Source: Legionellales bacterium (GTDB lineage Bacteria > Pseudomonadota > Gammaproteobacteria > DSM-16500). From it: a DNA stretch of 46,422 nt. Under the pieces are notes generated by a model. That model worked only from the letters and a program-made list of their open reading frames with translations. It did no database searches and was not told the DNA's origin. Each line of letters begins with the position of its first letter. The stretch's first letter is position 1. Below are positions 18,051 to 27,530 of this stretch, one piece after another. A program made the translations under genes and the position numbers. The stretch lies in assembly GCA_947478495.1 (NCBI GenBank), contig CANJVW010000012.1:1-46422 (forward strand), written 5' to 3'.

Positions 18051-18341
18051 TTAAGTCTCCCGCAAAGCAACCCCTATTTTCGCAGTGAGCTCACTCACCT
18101 GGGCCTGTATCCGACGGATGATGTCATCTTTATTCTGTTCAGATAAAAATAATTCGTGCACCGCATTTAAACCCGCAATCACTGCCAATCGATCCATATC
18201 CGCTTCTCTTGGCATCAAGCGCATTTTTTCTTTCAAGAACGCGGCGGCTTGCTGCAAGGCATCGACCCCCTCTGCGGGACATTTAATACGGTAAATACGG
18301 CCCATGAGCTCAATGGAAGTGTCAATGGTCTGATCTGTCAT
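18051..18341 (-). CDS. zapA: Cell division protein ZapA
   Basis: Small FtsZ-associated protein that cross-links Z-ring filaments. The 96 residues have the ZapA N-terminal domain (IDTSIELMGRIYRIKCPAEG, with AAAFLKEKM and DMDRLAVIAGLNAVHELF) and a short C-terminal coiled coil. First gene of a pair with the folate cyclo-ligase. The 172 bases upstream hold no gene that I can see. Confidence 0.92.
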   Translation of the reverse strand: MTDQTIDTSIELMGRIYRIKCPAEGVDALQQAAAFLKEKMRLMPREADMDRLAVIAGLNAVHELFLSEQNKDDIIRRIQAQVSELTAKIGVALRET

Positions 18342-18513
18342 AAGGTGGCCTCTATTTGTTGGTCTACTTTACAATGAGTGTATAAAAAAATGAACACGCC
18401 GTACAGTCTTTCAGGCCAAAAATAGTTGTGCATTGTCTAACTACGTCTTAAAATTATTCAAAATTAAAATATCTGATGGCCGGTCTAGGCAGCGCCATTG
18501 CGGTACGAATAAA

Positions 18514-21500
18514 TTATTTGGCGAGCTTTTTCACATCCGGATTAACAGCATACGCCTGCAATATCTCATCAACTAATTGATCGACCATGCTGGCGCTGCT
18601 GGATTCTTCGATCACACCCTGCTTTTCTTTCAGCACAGCGAGACGCATTTCGATAAGCGATTTCACGGAGCCACCGGGGAATAAATTCGCCAGCACGCGA
18701 CGCGCTTCGCCTGGATTTAGCTTTTTGTATAGTTTATTACGAACATGCGCATCCTCGGCTGTCGTACTAAACGCCCATAATTCAACAGGTCCTAGGGTGC
18801 TTGTTAACAATTGCGTATTGATACCGCTCTTTGTCGAGAACTGCGCGAGGAACGTAGCACCACCTTCGCGCGGTCCATGAACGCGGGTCTTCAGCGCCAC
18901 ACGTGCCGTTTCGGATAAACCAAAGATCTCCGTCGAGCGTTTGATCGATTGCTCTGGTCCTGCATCCATAATAAAAATAGACGTCGCGAATTCCACCATC
19001 ACGGGATCAAAGTCATCGAGCGCTTGCGAAATTAATGCAATTTGCACATTCCATTTCCGTCCTTCGCGCATATCTAGAATGACTTGTTCGCGCACAGCGC
19101 GCGCTTTAGACGTACGGTGAAATTCGTCATAGACCAGTCGCTTCGGATCTTCTCGAATTTCGACAATGCGAGCACGATGGTGTTCGCGATACGTTTCTGG
19201 CATATCCGGCAACACATCTTCTGTTAAATAATAGCTGCGTCCTAGCACATAACGCGCCAACATATACATCACCGCTGTCTGACGATCAGCGGCATCGCCG
19301 CCGCTTTTTGCGACTTCATCCAAATCGAGGGACACGATGCGTGCATCGCCAATATCAAATTTCGACACACCCGACAAAATCGGGTATTCGCGTACCGCGC
19401 TCGAAATCATACGACTAAACGCTTGAATCAGCGGTTCGCCCGTCGGCGCTTTCACCTGTCCGTATAGATCTTCAACCACTTGTGTGCGACAAATGGCTGC
19501 AGCATCCGCCAATAAAGGCATCGTAAATCGTTGTGCTAATAACGCTTCATGATGAAAGCCCGCTAAGAAAATAGCATCCGCCACCTCCCACCAAGTCGTT
19601 TTATCATCCATCACAAAACTGATTTCGCCCAAGATATCATCAACCAACGGTTCGAGACTGCTCGTGTATAAATGCGGTTTGCCATCATCCGCTAAATATT
19701 TATAGAGCTCATCTACCACTAAACCCGCCATGTCTGAGACACCATCGTAAGGTCTTTCTGCGCCTAACGGTGTTGCAAGCAGAGTAATAAAATTAACGAG
19801 AAAACCACGCTCTTGTGCTGTCGGATAACGACATCCCAATTGCGTATCAAATGGATTGATCGCGTAATCGGGCGTCATGCGCAAACGGTGATAAGCGACC
19901 AAATGTCGCTGCGCAGGTGGTAAGGCTTCTCTCAATAAAGACACTAAACCACTGCTCGACGGCCCAATGTCGACGACTGCAATACGGGGCAAACGCTGAA
20001 TACCGCCCGACAAGCACAGCGCCAAATTAATAGAATTAGACAATACCGATTTACCAGAGCCCGGTCGCGCATACATCAAATCAATCCAGGTCGTTTGCTG
20101 AGAGGAGCCCGGCTGATAAGGCCATGGCTTTCCATCGGGCGAGCGCAACAAAACAGCGCCGAATTGCCAAGCTGAGGCAGGGCGCGTAAAGGGAAGCATA
20201 TACACCACGTCTGACAAAGGGGCGACGGACGGCGTCGCAACACTGCTCGCTGTAAATCCCATCACGCTAGACATGACGCCTGCAAACGCATCGCCAGATA
20301 CTTCCGACACTTCGCAGGATCCCCACCCTTGCACCGCTTTTGCCAATTCTGCTGTACGGGTTCGCAACAAACGAATATTTTTATCCGGCGCCCATGTCGC
20401 GAGACTTACTTGTAATTTAACAACCGCATCATCGGTATTCACTTCAATTTGACGCAACAGTTTAGCCGCATCATTCACGAGACCATTGTGGGCAGACGTC
20501 CAGCTTAAAATGGCCGCCATCACGGATTTAAAACGTATGGTGTCATAGCCACCGCTTTCAATTAAAAACGAAATGCGCCAAGGAATTTGTGTTGGCAAGG
20601 TACGCGAAAAAAGACCCACGAAGGATTTGAGCTCTTGAGGAAATAAATCAATGCATAAAGGCGTATAAATGCGATCACCGACTCGAACCGTTCGAAGATC
20701 CATGATTTCCGCATCACGCGGAACAATTTGTCGCGCCAAAGGAGGCCACATCAAACCGGATAATTCACCTGCAATGGGGCGCGCCTCGTGCGCAGGGATC
20801 GGGTCACCCGGCAGTGAAGCCCTCCACTCAGCGCTCGTAAAATCGGGGTCGGCGGAATAGCGCATACCGTGCATCGCATCATGCACTTCCAATAACACAC
20901 AATACACACGTAACGCAGAGAGATCAGTCACTAATGATCGAACGAATGAGGCATGCGCATCCCGTAGATCAGGAATAGCGGCCATAAGATTTTGGCCGTT
21001 TCGGAATGGCGGAATGTGATTTTCTCGAATTAAGTTTAGTTTGTCTTTAGATGAACGAGACTGCTGCTCTCGCGTTAATGAATACGGCCGAGTCCATAAA
21101 ACAAAATACAGTTCTTCGTGCGCACAAAAGCGTGACAAGTGATCTACCCTCTCTTTAAATAGATCATTTAAATCTAAATTCAATCGCTTAGCAGTCGCTT
21201 TCGCAGGCGATAAAATATCATCAATTTCACTTTTTACCGCTTCTTTGTCATAGCTAAAATACACTTGAACAACGTGGCCTGGTCGCTTTAACGTCGCTTG
21301 CAAACTTTGCGTCAACCCAGTGTGAATCTCATCAAACTCTTCGGTACCCACCAATCGTGTGACGCCATGAACACGAATAACCGATACCAACGAACCATCT
21401 CGCGCAACAAAGGTCGTTTGATTGTCTGCCGTTTCAAGATCGCAATACGATTCTGCCGTTTGTTTAATCTCCGTACTAAACCAAGCTAAGATGGAGTCAA

Positions 21501-21534
21501 TGCTATCCAGGATGGGATCAACGACGTTTCTCAT
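18514..21534 (-). CDS. icmB: Dot/Icm type IVB secretion ATPase IcmB/DotO
   Basis: Cytoplasmic hexameric ATPase, VirB4-like, that energises assembly or transport at the inner-membrane base of the Dot/Icm machine. The 1006 residues equal the Legionella length. Walker A is ARPGSGKSVLSN near residue 490; a Walker-B-like stretch, RLVYDEFHRTS, lies near 800, and QIALISQALDDFDP follows, as in VirB4-type ATPases. It is the last gene of the cluster, three bases after icmJ. The neighbours known to follow icmB in Legionella (tphA, icmF) are absent here; zapA comes next. Confidence 0.97.
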   Translation of the reverse strand: MRNVVDPILDSIDSILAWFSTEIKQTAESYCDLETADNQTTFVARDGSLVSVIRVHGVTRLVGTEEFDEIHTGLTQSLQATLKRPGHVVQVYFSYDKEAVKSEIDDILSPAKATAKRLNLDLNDLFKERVDHLSRFCAHEELYFVLWTRPYSLTREQQSRSSKDKLNLIRENHIPPFRNGQNLMAAIPDLRDAHASFVRSLVTDLSALRVYCVLLEVHDAMHGMRYSADPDFTSAEWRASLPGDPIPAHEARPIAGELSGLMWPPLARQIVPRDAEIMDLRTVRVGDRIYTPLCIDLFPQELKSFVGLFSRTLPTQIPWRISFLIESGGYDTIRFKSVMAAILSWTSAHNGLVNDAAKLLRQIEVNTDDAVVKLQVSLATWAPDKNIRLLRTRTAELAKAVQGWGSCEVSEVSGDAFAGVMSSVMGFTASSVATPSVAPLSDVVYMLPFTRPASAWQFGAVLLRSPDGKPWPYQPGSSQQTTWIDLMYARPGSGKSVLSNSINLALCLSGGIQRLPRIAVVDIGPSSSGLVSLLREALPPAQRHLVAYHRLRMTPDYAINPFDTQLGCRYPTAQERGFLVNFITLLATPLGAERPYDGVSDMAGLVVDELYKYLADDGKPHLYTSSLEPLVDDILGEISFVMDDKTTWWEVADAIFLAGFHHEALLAQRFTMPLLADAAAICRTQVVEDLYGQVKAPTGEPLIQAFSRMISSAVREYPILSGVSKFDIGDARIVSLDLDEVAKSGGDAADRQTAVMYMLARYVLGRSYYLTEDVLPDMPETYREHHRARIVEIREDPKRLVYDEFHRTSKARAVREQVILDMREGRKWNVQIALISQALDDFDPVMVEFATSIFIMDAGPEQSIKRSTEIFGLSETARVALKTRVHGPREGGATFLAQFSTKSGINTQLLTSTLGPVELWAFSTTAEDAHVRNKLYKKLNPGEARRVLANLFPGGSVKSLIEMRLAVLKEKQGVIEESSSASMVDQLVDEILQAYAVNPDVKKLAK

Positions 21535-21537
21535 TTG

Positions 21538-22155
21538 TTAAACCCCTTCCTCAGCTAATTCTTTCAAAGCGGCTGCAGCCCATACATCCAATTGCGTTTT
21601 AAATTTGGTGTAAGAAGGAAGCAACCTCATATCTTTCAAAAGGGGTTCCTTAAACTCGGGGTGTTGAGCCTGGTACTCCAAAATCAATTGCCCGAGTGTC
21701 GATGGATTGCTGGTTCCGACACCGTATTTATTTTCAATAATCTGGCTGCGAAATTTGAAACCACGATAAATGGCTTGGGCGCTATTTTGATAGCCCGTAC
21801 CGTTTCCCATCGCACAAAAAAGTACGTGGCAAAAACCATTCACTTCGCTTTGTGATAATTCAGGCAGGTAGATCAGTTGCCCCCCACCCGCGTCTTGGAG
21901 CGCAATCGATTCAACAAAGAGGCATTGAGAACAAAAACAACATGCTGTGATCAGATTCACAAATTTATTGTTCGTGTAATCCCCATCTTGATTAACCACT
22001 TCTTGAAATTCTCGCGCTTGAAATCCACAATATTGACACTTATATTGATCGCGACGAAAAATTTTTTCTGCAACTTTTGAAAAAGGAGGGTCTTCGCGAC
22101 GCTTAATAAAAATGCGCCAACCACTTAAATTCACCGCCAGTTGCAGATCCTGCAT
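21538..22155 (-). CDS. icmJ: Dot/Icm protein IcmJ/DotN
   Basis: Cytoplasmic zinc-binding component of the type IV coupling protein complex, which recruits effectors. The 205 residues match the Legionella protein in length. Cysteine pairs in YKCQYCGFQAREF and ACCFCSQC are the expected zinc ligands. Lies 11 bases after icmD and three bases before icmB. Confidence 0.95.
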   Translation of the reverse strand: MQDLQLAVNLSGWRIFIKRREDPPFSKVAEKIFRRDQYKCQYCGFQAREFQEVVNQDGDYTNNKFVNLITACCFCSQCLFVESIALQDAGGGQLIYLPELSQSEVNGFCHVLFCAMGNGTGYQNSAQAIYRGFKFRSQIIENKYGVGTSNPSTLGQLILEYQAQHPEFKEPLLKDMRLLPSYTKFKTQLDVWAAAALKELAEEGV

Positions 22156-22166
22156 AATCGCTTCCG

Positions 22167-22547
22167 TTAGAAGGATGATACGCCGGTAACTGTACCCTGA
22201 GTTCCGGTGCTGCCAAACAATGATTGGCCTGTGCTTTGGAAAACGGATGGCATAAATAACAACGCCGCTGCAATAAATAACATGGCGATCGGAATACTGA
22301 TAGCAACCTGCGTAGGATTATCTTTATGCGCCTTAAATTTGACAACAGCCGCGACACCAAACGCCATCCCTGCGACATAAGCGCCCGCTGTAATTAATGA
22401 AGCAAAGCTGACTAAACTGCCCTTCACGTTATCCGCTATCGCAGCCAATCCCACGCTCGTTGCTGCGCTCGCGACCGTGACGAGGCCCAAACAAAACATC
22501 GCACCCAATGATAACACAATGCCCTTTTTCAAGAATTGACGACTCAT
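22167..22547 (-). CDS. icmD: Dot/Icm protein IcmD/DotP
   Basis: Small inner-membrane or periplasmic protein of 126 residues with an N-terminal signal-like segment ending VASAATS and two further hydrophobic helices (about 45-65 and 83-102). The C-terminal tail is Gly/Ser/Thr-rich. It resembles IcmC in its membrane part (ITAGAYVAGMAFG versus ITAIAYVMGMVFM), which is known for this pair. Its precise role in the machine is not settled. Confidence 0.93.
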   Translation of the reverse strand: MSRQFLKKGIVLSLGAMFCLGLVTVASAATSVGLAAIADNVKGSLVSFASLITAGAYVAGMAFGVAAVVKFKAHKDNPTQVAISIPIAMLFIAAALLFMPSVFQSTGQSLFGSTGTQGTVTGVSSF

Positions 22548-22581
22548 TACTTTTCCTCCTAGGTTTAAAAAATATATGCCG

Positions 22582-23205
22582 TTAGTTAGCTGACAAGCTC
22601 ATCCCAAACGTATTCGCAACCATGCTCAAAAAATCCCACAAATCAATACACAAAATACCGCCCACAATATGCGCCATCGCTTTACCTAAACCACCTTGAT
22701 GCTGATTATGGCCTCCCAATGACGATAGCATGACCAACCCGCGAATAAAAGAAATCGCGCCGATTAATTGAATGACTTGGATGCATGCTTGAACCAATTG
22801 ATCCCATGTATCTTTTTTTGTCGTTACATAGGCATAAGGATTAGGCGTCGAAAAGAGAGTTGTAGCGGTGGCATCAATGGCCGATGGGAGATAGCAAAGC
22901 GCTGCACCGACGAACAGACAAAGGAGTGCAGGCATCACGCTCACCTCGCTCGACATTTGAGTGCGTTGCTCGCCAAATTTTTTCAATGCCAAAATACCTT
23001 TTATCATAAATACCATGCCCATCACATACGCAATAGCAGTAATTAATTGAGTAAAATTGGGGATGGTGGCGGCTATATTGCCAATCACGGTGTCGACGGT
23101 TTGCGTCGCTCCACCTGTAAAGCTCAATGCAACAGCCTGTTTCACCCACACAATGCTACCGAAAAACCCAACGATCAGAACAGTACGGAGTCCTCGCATT
23201 GCCAT
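22582..23205 (-). CDS. icmC: Dot/Icm protein IcmC/DotE
   Basis: Inner-membrane protein of 207 residues with about four hydrophobic segments (near 8-26, 50-72, 90-108 and 135-155). The central LITAIAYVMGMVFMIKGILALKKFGEQ identifies the IcmC/IcmD family. Placed between icmG (15 bases) and icmD (34 bases), as in Legionella and Coxiella. Confidence 0.95.
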   Translation of the reverse strand: MAMRGLRTVLIVGFFGSIVWVKQAVALSFTGGATQTVDTVIGNIAATIPNFTQLITAIAYVMGMVFMIKGILALKKFGEQRTQMSSEVSVMPALLCLFVGAALCYLPSAIDATATTLFSTPNPYAYVTTKKDTWDQLVQACIQVIQLIGAISFIRGLVMLSSLGGHNQHQGGLGKAMAHIVGGILCIDLWDFLSMVANTFGMSLSAN

Positions 23206-23220
23206 AGAATGGATCCCGCC

Positions 23221-24327
23221 TTAATCAGCACCTGTGCCATAAGACAATGTCACCACCTTGCGCCCTGTATCGATCGACACGACTCCATCGTAAGGGTCAA
23301 TCTTCGTGATACGTCCATAACCTTTCAATAAATCGCCTTCTGCGACTGTAACGGTATCACCGGATTCCGACTTCAACCATGCACGACCAGGAATAATCGC
23401 TTGCACGGTGTAAATCATTTTAGGGGGAGCAGAGGTAATCACCGGATCTGGTATGTTAGAGGAGGCGGGAGAAGCGGTCGATCCCGTTGCTGCGTGATCA
23501 CTTGACTCTATGATCGGTCGAGATTCAGATCCACCTTGCAGTAATTGTGTCATTTGCGTCAAACTGCTATCAATGCGATTAAGTCTTTTAGTTAATTCTT
23601 CTATTTTGCCGCGCATCGCGATCACTTGCGTTTGATTGTCCGCTATTTTTTGAGCGTAGTCTGCCTGCGAGGCACCTGCAGCTGTGGCCTGCTCCTGCTC
23701 TAGTAAGGTCAATCGATTCATCATGTCTTTCATGAGTGGCATCGGCGCGGTCATAGTTGTCGTGGTTGTCGCGGTCACATCAGATACTGCCGCAACAGGT
23801 GATGGAGACGCAGGTGATTTAACAGGCGAAACAATGGCGGGAGTTGCTATAGGCGCTGATGGCACGACAGCGGGTTGGTTCGTCGCTGAAGAAGCGGATG
23901 CGTTCGCTACCACAACAGGTGTTGGTGTTGCCTGACCCGCCTCACTCGTCATGACAACTGATGCAGGCAACGGCGACATCGATTTTTTTTCAGTTTGACT
24001 ATTGGATGAAGGGGGGAGCACCGCTTTGGACGTTGCTTTCGCATTAAAGGGAGCTGGACTAAAATCAGTTGCAGGTGCGCTAGATGAAGGAATAAGTACC
24101 CTGTATACCACCCCAATCAAAATAATAACAGCGACGCCGCCCATAATGCGTTTTCGATTCGCTGCTAACTTTGATCCAAAGGTGCTACCAGCAGACGCCG
24201 CTGCTTTAGGGGGAGCTGTTTTTGTAGTCACATCTGATTCAGCATCATAATTAGCTTGATCGTCCGAAAAGTGATACTCACCTTCCTCTTGCCCTAGATA
24301 CTGCTCATCTTTAGAATCGGCCATCAT
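23221..24327 (-). CDS. icmG: Dot/Icm protein IcmG/DotF
   Basis: Inner-membrane protein with one transmembrane helix (about residues 58-75, GGVAVIILIGVVYRVLI), an acidic cytoplasmic N-terminus, a coiled coil (about 205-265) and a periplasmic C-terminal domain ending in GRKVVTLSYG. With 368 residues it is about 100 longer than the L. pneumophila protein (269); the extra length is a Pro/Ala/Ser/Thr-rich linker at about 80-200. The gene begins MM, with a ribosome-binding site AGAGGG, and has its own candidate promoter in the 105-base gap after icmE. Confidence 0.93.
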   Translation of the reverse strand: MMADSKDEQYLGQEEGEYHFSDDQANYDAESDVTTKTAPPKAAASAGSTFGSKLAANRKRIMGGVAVIILIGVVYRVLIPSSSAPATDFSPAPFNAKATSKAVLPPSSNSQTEKKSMSPLPASVVMTSEAGQATPTPVVVANASASSATNQPAVVPSAPIATPAIVSPVKSPASPSPVAAVSDVTATTTTTMTAPMPLMKDMMNRLTLLEQEQATAAGASQADYAQKIADNQTQVIAMRGKIEELTKRLNRIDSSLTQMTQLLQGGSESRPIIESSDHAATGSTASPASSNIPDPVITSAPPKMIYTVQAIIPGRAWLKSESGDTVTVAEGDLLKGYGRITKIDPYDGVVSIDTGRKVVTLSYGTGAD

Positions 24328-24354
24328 GAAAACCCTCTGATATTCCCTTACCCT

Positions 24355-24384
24355 ATACTAATCTGAGAACAGATCTCAAATCAA
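24355..24384 (-). promoter_or_regulatory. Candidate promoter with internal palindrome upstream of icmG
   Basis: On the minus strand, TTGATT (24379-24384) and TAGTAT (24355-24360) are separated by 18 bases. The spacer holds a dyad, TGAGA-TCTGT-TCTCA, in operator position. It would let icmG-C-D-J-B be expressed separately from icmL-K-E. Assignment is by eye only. Confidence 0.4.
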
Positions 24385-24432
24385 CGTAAACGTTCAGACA
24401 ATGCCTCAATTTAAAGCTACAACTGTCATCTT

Positions 24433-26517
24433 TTATTGGCTAACAGACTCCTGCACGCTCGCCACGAATAATATCCCGAGACCAACACCTGAATTAATTT
24501 TAACGGTATTCGGTGTATTGAAGTAAGGTGAAACCGCTGTGCTCATGGCGGTTCCAACTTGCCCTAGCCCCACAGCGATTTTTTGAGTAGGGCTGAGCGC
24601 AGCGTGAGAGGTGCTTGTGCCAAAAATACCTGTCGTGCTCGTCCCCGCTTGAGTAATGCTGTTCGCATAACCCGCCAAGAACGATGTTGCAATAATTGAA
24701 CCATAGCGTTTTAGATAATGGTAATCAACGCTACTTGCAAGCACTGTTCGAGAGGTATCCGGATCCACCCCAAAAGCGCTAATCGTTTTAGTAGAGCCCC
24801 ACGCATCCATATCCATTTGAGTAAAGTTCAGGCTCACTTTATCTTGGCCGCTCGCCAGCCTTAACTTACCTAGCACTTTCGCACCCTTAAACGCCCCCTG
24901 CACAATCGTTGCCATCACTGGTGTATCAGGGTAGTCGCTGTTCACGGCTGTTTCTAAGACAGCATAGAAAATAGTCCCTGCTTTGATCAGGTCTCGTTTC
25001 TTTACCGTGCCCTTTGCTAACGCCTCTCGCTCTTGATCTGTCATTGTCTTGTCTGGTGTGGCCGCAGAACCTGCTTTGTTAGTCATCGTAGGTGGCTGCC
25101 ATCCCGTCGTCAACGTCTGTGCTTGTGTTGCCATCGCTGCTTGCATCTCCTGTATTCTTTGCGCCTTCTCCGCAGCGCTTAAGCTTTGGGTTTGCGCTGA
25201 AACTGTTTGAAATTGTTGTAATATGTCATCGTGAGACGTGGCGGCGGAAGACCCATTGGCTAGATTTTCCTGCAATTTTGCAAAAGCGGGCGAAGACGCA
25301 ACTACCTCTGCGCGTTGTGGTGCGCTCATTGCCGCTTTCACGGATGTATAACTTTTCAATAACTCTGCCGCTTTTTCGGGTGTAATCAGTCCTGAGCGCA
25401 CCGCTTCTTGCAACGCCCTTTGATACTCGCCGAGCAATGCATTATTCATTTGCAATGCTAACAATTGTTTAGCCAGATCAGCCGACAGCCCGCCCTTTGT
25501 CATCAACTCTTCCAATCCAGCGGTTACACCCGCCTTCATGCGTTGCGCTTTATACTCTGCCAATAGTTTTGCGGCAGCCGCGGGCGTCAACTTACCGCTT
25601 GCGACTAACTTATCAAGCATGGTCTTGTAATCGTCTACGGGCACATTGCGAAGCTGCATATTTTGTAAAATTTTAGCCACATCTGGTATCAGCTCACCCG
25701 CTGCAGCCATTTTAGCAATAGAGAACACCCCTTCTTTTGCAAGCTCATGCGCATATTGCTGGGTGTACTGCCCAAGCAATTGCGCTGCCACATTGGGTGA
25801 TAGCTTTTTTTCTTTCACTAATCGCTGAAGCTCTGCCGCATATGACTCGGGGGTCACGCCACTCTTTTGCGATGCTAATAACTCATTAGCCGCCCCCAGA
25901 GAGAGCGTCCCCGATTTAATTAAGCTATCCATCATGCTGGCGCTGGCTGTCATCAGCTGATTTTGATTCTGTTGTGTATAGGTTTGTAATAATTTTCGAG
26001 CGGCTTCCGGTGAGAGCTTCCCTGCCTTCACAAGATTATCTAACGTCGCGGCATATTCACTCATGCTAACGTTTCGCTTCGCTGCCACCAACAATCGGTT
26101 CCCATCTTTTTGTGACATCTTGCCAGATCGCATCATCTCATTGATTTCATCCGCCGCATTGGCATTATCAGCGTTGGGACATAAAACAGTGCATCCTCCT
26201 GTCGAGTTATCGGCTGTCTGCTGGCTAATCAACGTCGGAACGGCACTTCCTCCGGATATCTTTGCTTGCTGAGCGGCTTCCGCATTCGCTTGCATCAGCG
26301 TGCGATAATATTCGGGTGATAAATCTTTACTGCCTGGCACCGATTGCAATCCCGCAGGCGCTCCAGCGACACGTGATGGGCCCATGGCCGTTTGACCACC
26401 GCCAAAAAATTGCATACCGATATAAATAATCACGCCCACTAAAGCTACCGACACAAAAAGCAACAGCACTCTTGTTTTAGAGCTCATTGCAGATAAATTT
26501 GGAAGCTTGAACGCCAT
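24433..26517 (-). CDS. icmE: Dot/Icm protein IcmE/DotG with four 70-residue repeats
   Basis: VirB10-like protein that spans the envelope and forms part of the core channel. One transmembrane helix at about 17-36, then four tandem units of about 70 residues (starting near 128, 199, 270 and 338), each with an xSGxLSxxxAxxLL motif and a second LVxxGKLxPxxAAxLLxxY motif. A C-terminal TrbI/VirB10 domain begins near 505 (KRDLIKAGTIFYAVLETAVNS and GAFKGAKVLGKL). At 694 residues it is much shorter than the roughly 1050 of L. pneumophila; the difference is in the repeat number. Its start overlaps the icmK stop by one base. Confidence 0.96.
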   Translation of the reverse strand: MAFKLPNLSAMSSKTRVLLLFVSVALVGVIIYIGMQFFGGGQTAMGPSRVAGAPAGLQSVPGSKDLSPEYYRTLMQANAEAAQQAKISGGSAVPTLISQQTADNSTGGCTVLCPNADNANAADEINEMMRSGKMSQKDGNRLLVAAKRNVSMSEYAATLDNLVKAGKLSPEAARKLLQTYTQQNQNQLMTASASMMDSLIKSGTLSLGAANELLASQKSGVTPESYAAELQRLVKEKKLSPNVAAQLLGQYTQQYAHELAKEGVFSIAKMAAAGELIPDVAKILQNMQLRNVPVDDYKTMLDKLVASGKLTPAAAAKLLAEYKAQRMKAGVTAGLEELMTKGGLSADLAKQLLALQMNNALLGEYQRALQEAVRSGLITPEKAAELLKSYTSVKAAMSAPQRAEVVASSPAFAKLQENLANGSSAATSHDDILQQFQTVSAQTQSLSAAEKAQRIQEMQAAMATQAQTLTTGWQPPTMTNKAGSAATPDKTMTDQEREALAKGTVKKRDLIKAGTIFYAVLETAVNSDYPDTPVMATIVQGAFKGAKVLGKLRLASGQDKVSLNFTQMDMDAWGSTKTISAFGVDPDTSRTVLASSVDYHYLKRYGSIIATSFLAGYANSITQAGTSTTGIFGTSTSHAALSPTQKIAVGLGQVGTAMSTAVSPYFNTPNTVKINSGVGLGILFVASVQESVSQ

Positions 26518-27530
26518 CAGAGTCCCTCCACCTTAAGCTCAACCGGCAGGCCATATTGTGACACCAAAATAGAAGACGTCAGTGGCATTTGATAAGCAAT
26601 CATACCATCCGGGCTTTTCATTCGACCCACCCATCCAGGCGACAAGACGGTCAAACGTGAACGCAAATACAATGCATCACCCAACATCCAACCTTGAGCC
26701 TCTCCTCCCTTCACCGTTAACAGCTTGCTCCCAGCAGGTGCAATACCATCCAATACATCAAGCAATAATTGATTCGCACTACTGGGTAACCCAGCGCCTG
26801 ACACAACATCTTTTGAATTCGGCCCGAGTCCTGGCACATGAATATCGGTGCGCGCATCGACCACACGCTGTCCAGTCACGAGCTCTAGTGTAATCGGTGT
26901 GGCAAGCCCCACCAATCGCACAACAAAATCACTATCGTTGTAAGGTTGTGCTGCTTGAATGGACACAATATTGCTCTTTCCATCCCACTGCAGTCCCATC
27001 GCCTTCGGATCACCGACATCATATGATGCAATCGGCCACGGTGCGCCGGTTGAATCCACAAAAACCAAAGTTGTGATATGTCGCTGCGCCAAACGAATGG
27101 CGGGCGGTGTTGCGCCGGGCGCTAAATTAATCATGAGCGTCGTTGAAACAGGCTTAGGGGGCACCGTAGCAGGAATCGCTGCGGCGCGCTGTGATTCATC
27201 AATCATTTGGCGCAATCGCACCACTTGCAGCGGCGTTAAAGGCGAATTTTGCTGTATCATCGCATTGAACGCTTCTTTCGATTCAGGGCTAGGCGGTGTC
27301 GCGTGAGGCACAGCATTCAACATCGTCGCTTGCGATTGGGTATAGGACATCGGCATCGATTGCACAGGGGACGATGAATCGCTCGCAACCGGCGCGCTCT
27401 GTTGCCCATTATCCTTCAACCATCGCTGAAACGGCTTTTGATAAGCATCGCTATTCCCATCTGCATAAGCCACGCAACTTAACCAGGTGATTGCGACTGC
27501 CATACAACATGTAACGTTAGCCCGCTTCAT
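26517..27530 (-). CDS. icmK: Dot/Icm protein IcmK/DotH
   Basis: Exported component of the outer-membrane core complex with DotC, DotD and DotG. A signal peptide (residues 1-23, ending VAYA) precedes a Ser/Pro/Gln-rich region and a conserved C-terminal domain (INLAPGATPPAIRLAQRHITTLVFVDSTGAPWP, by key residues G, P, R, D, W). Length 337 is near the Legionella value of 360. Overlaps icmL and icmE by single bases. Confidence 0.95.
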   Translation of the reverse strand: MKRANVTCCMAVAITWLSCVAYADGNSDAYQKPFQRWLKDNGQQSAPVASDSSSPVQSMPMSYTQSQATMLNAVPHATPPSPESKEAFNAMIQQNSPLTPLQVVRLRQMIDESQRAAAIPATVPPKPVSTTLMINLAPGATPPAIRLAQRHITTLVFVDSTGAPWPIASYDVGDPKAMGLQWDGKSNIVSIQAAQPYNDSDFVVRLVGLATPITLELVTGQRVVDARTDIHVPGLGPNSKDVVSGAGLPSSANQLLLDVLDGIAPAGSKLLTVKGGEAQGWMLGDALYLRSRLTVLSPGWVGRMKSPDGMIAYQMPLTSSILVSQYGLPVELKVEGL

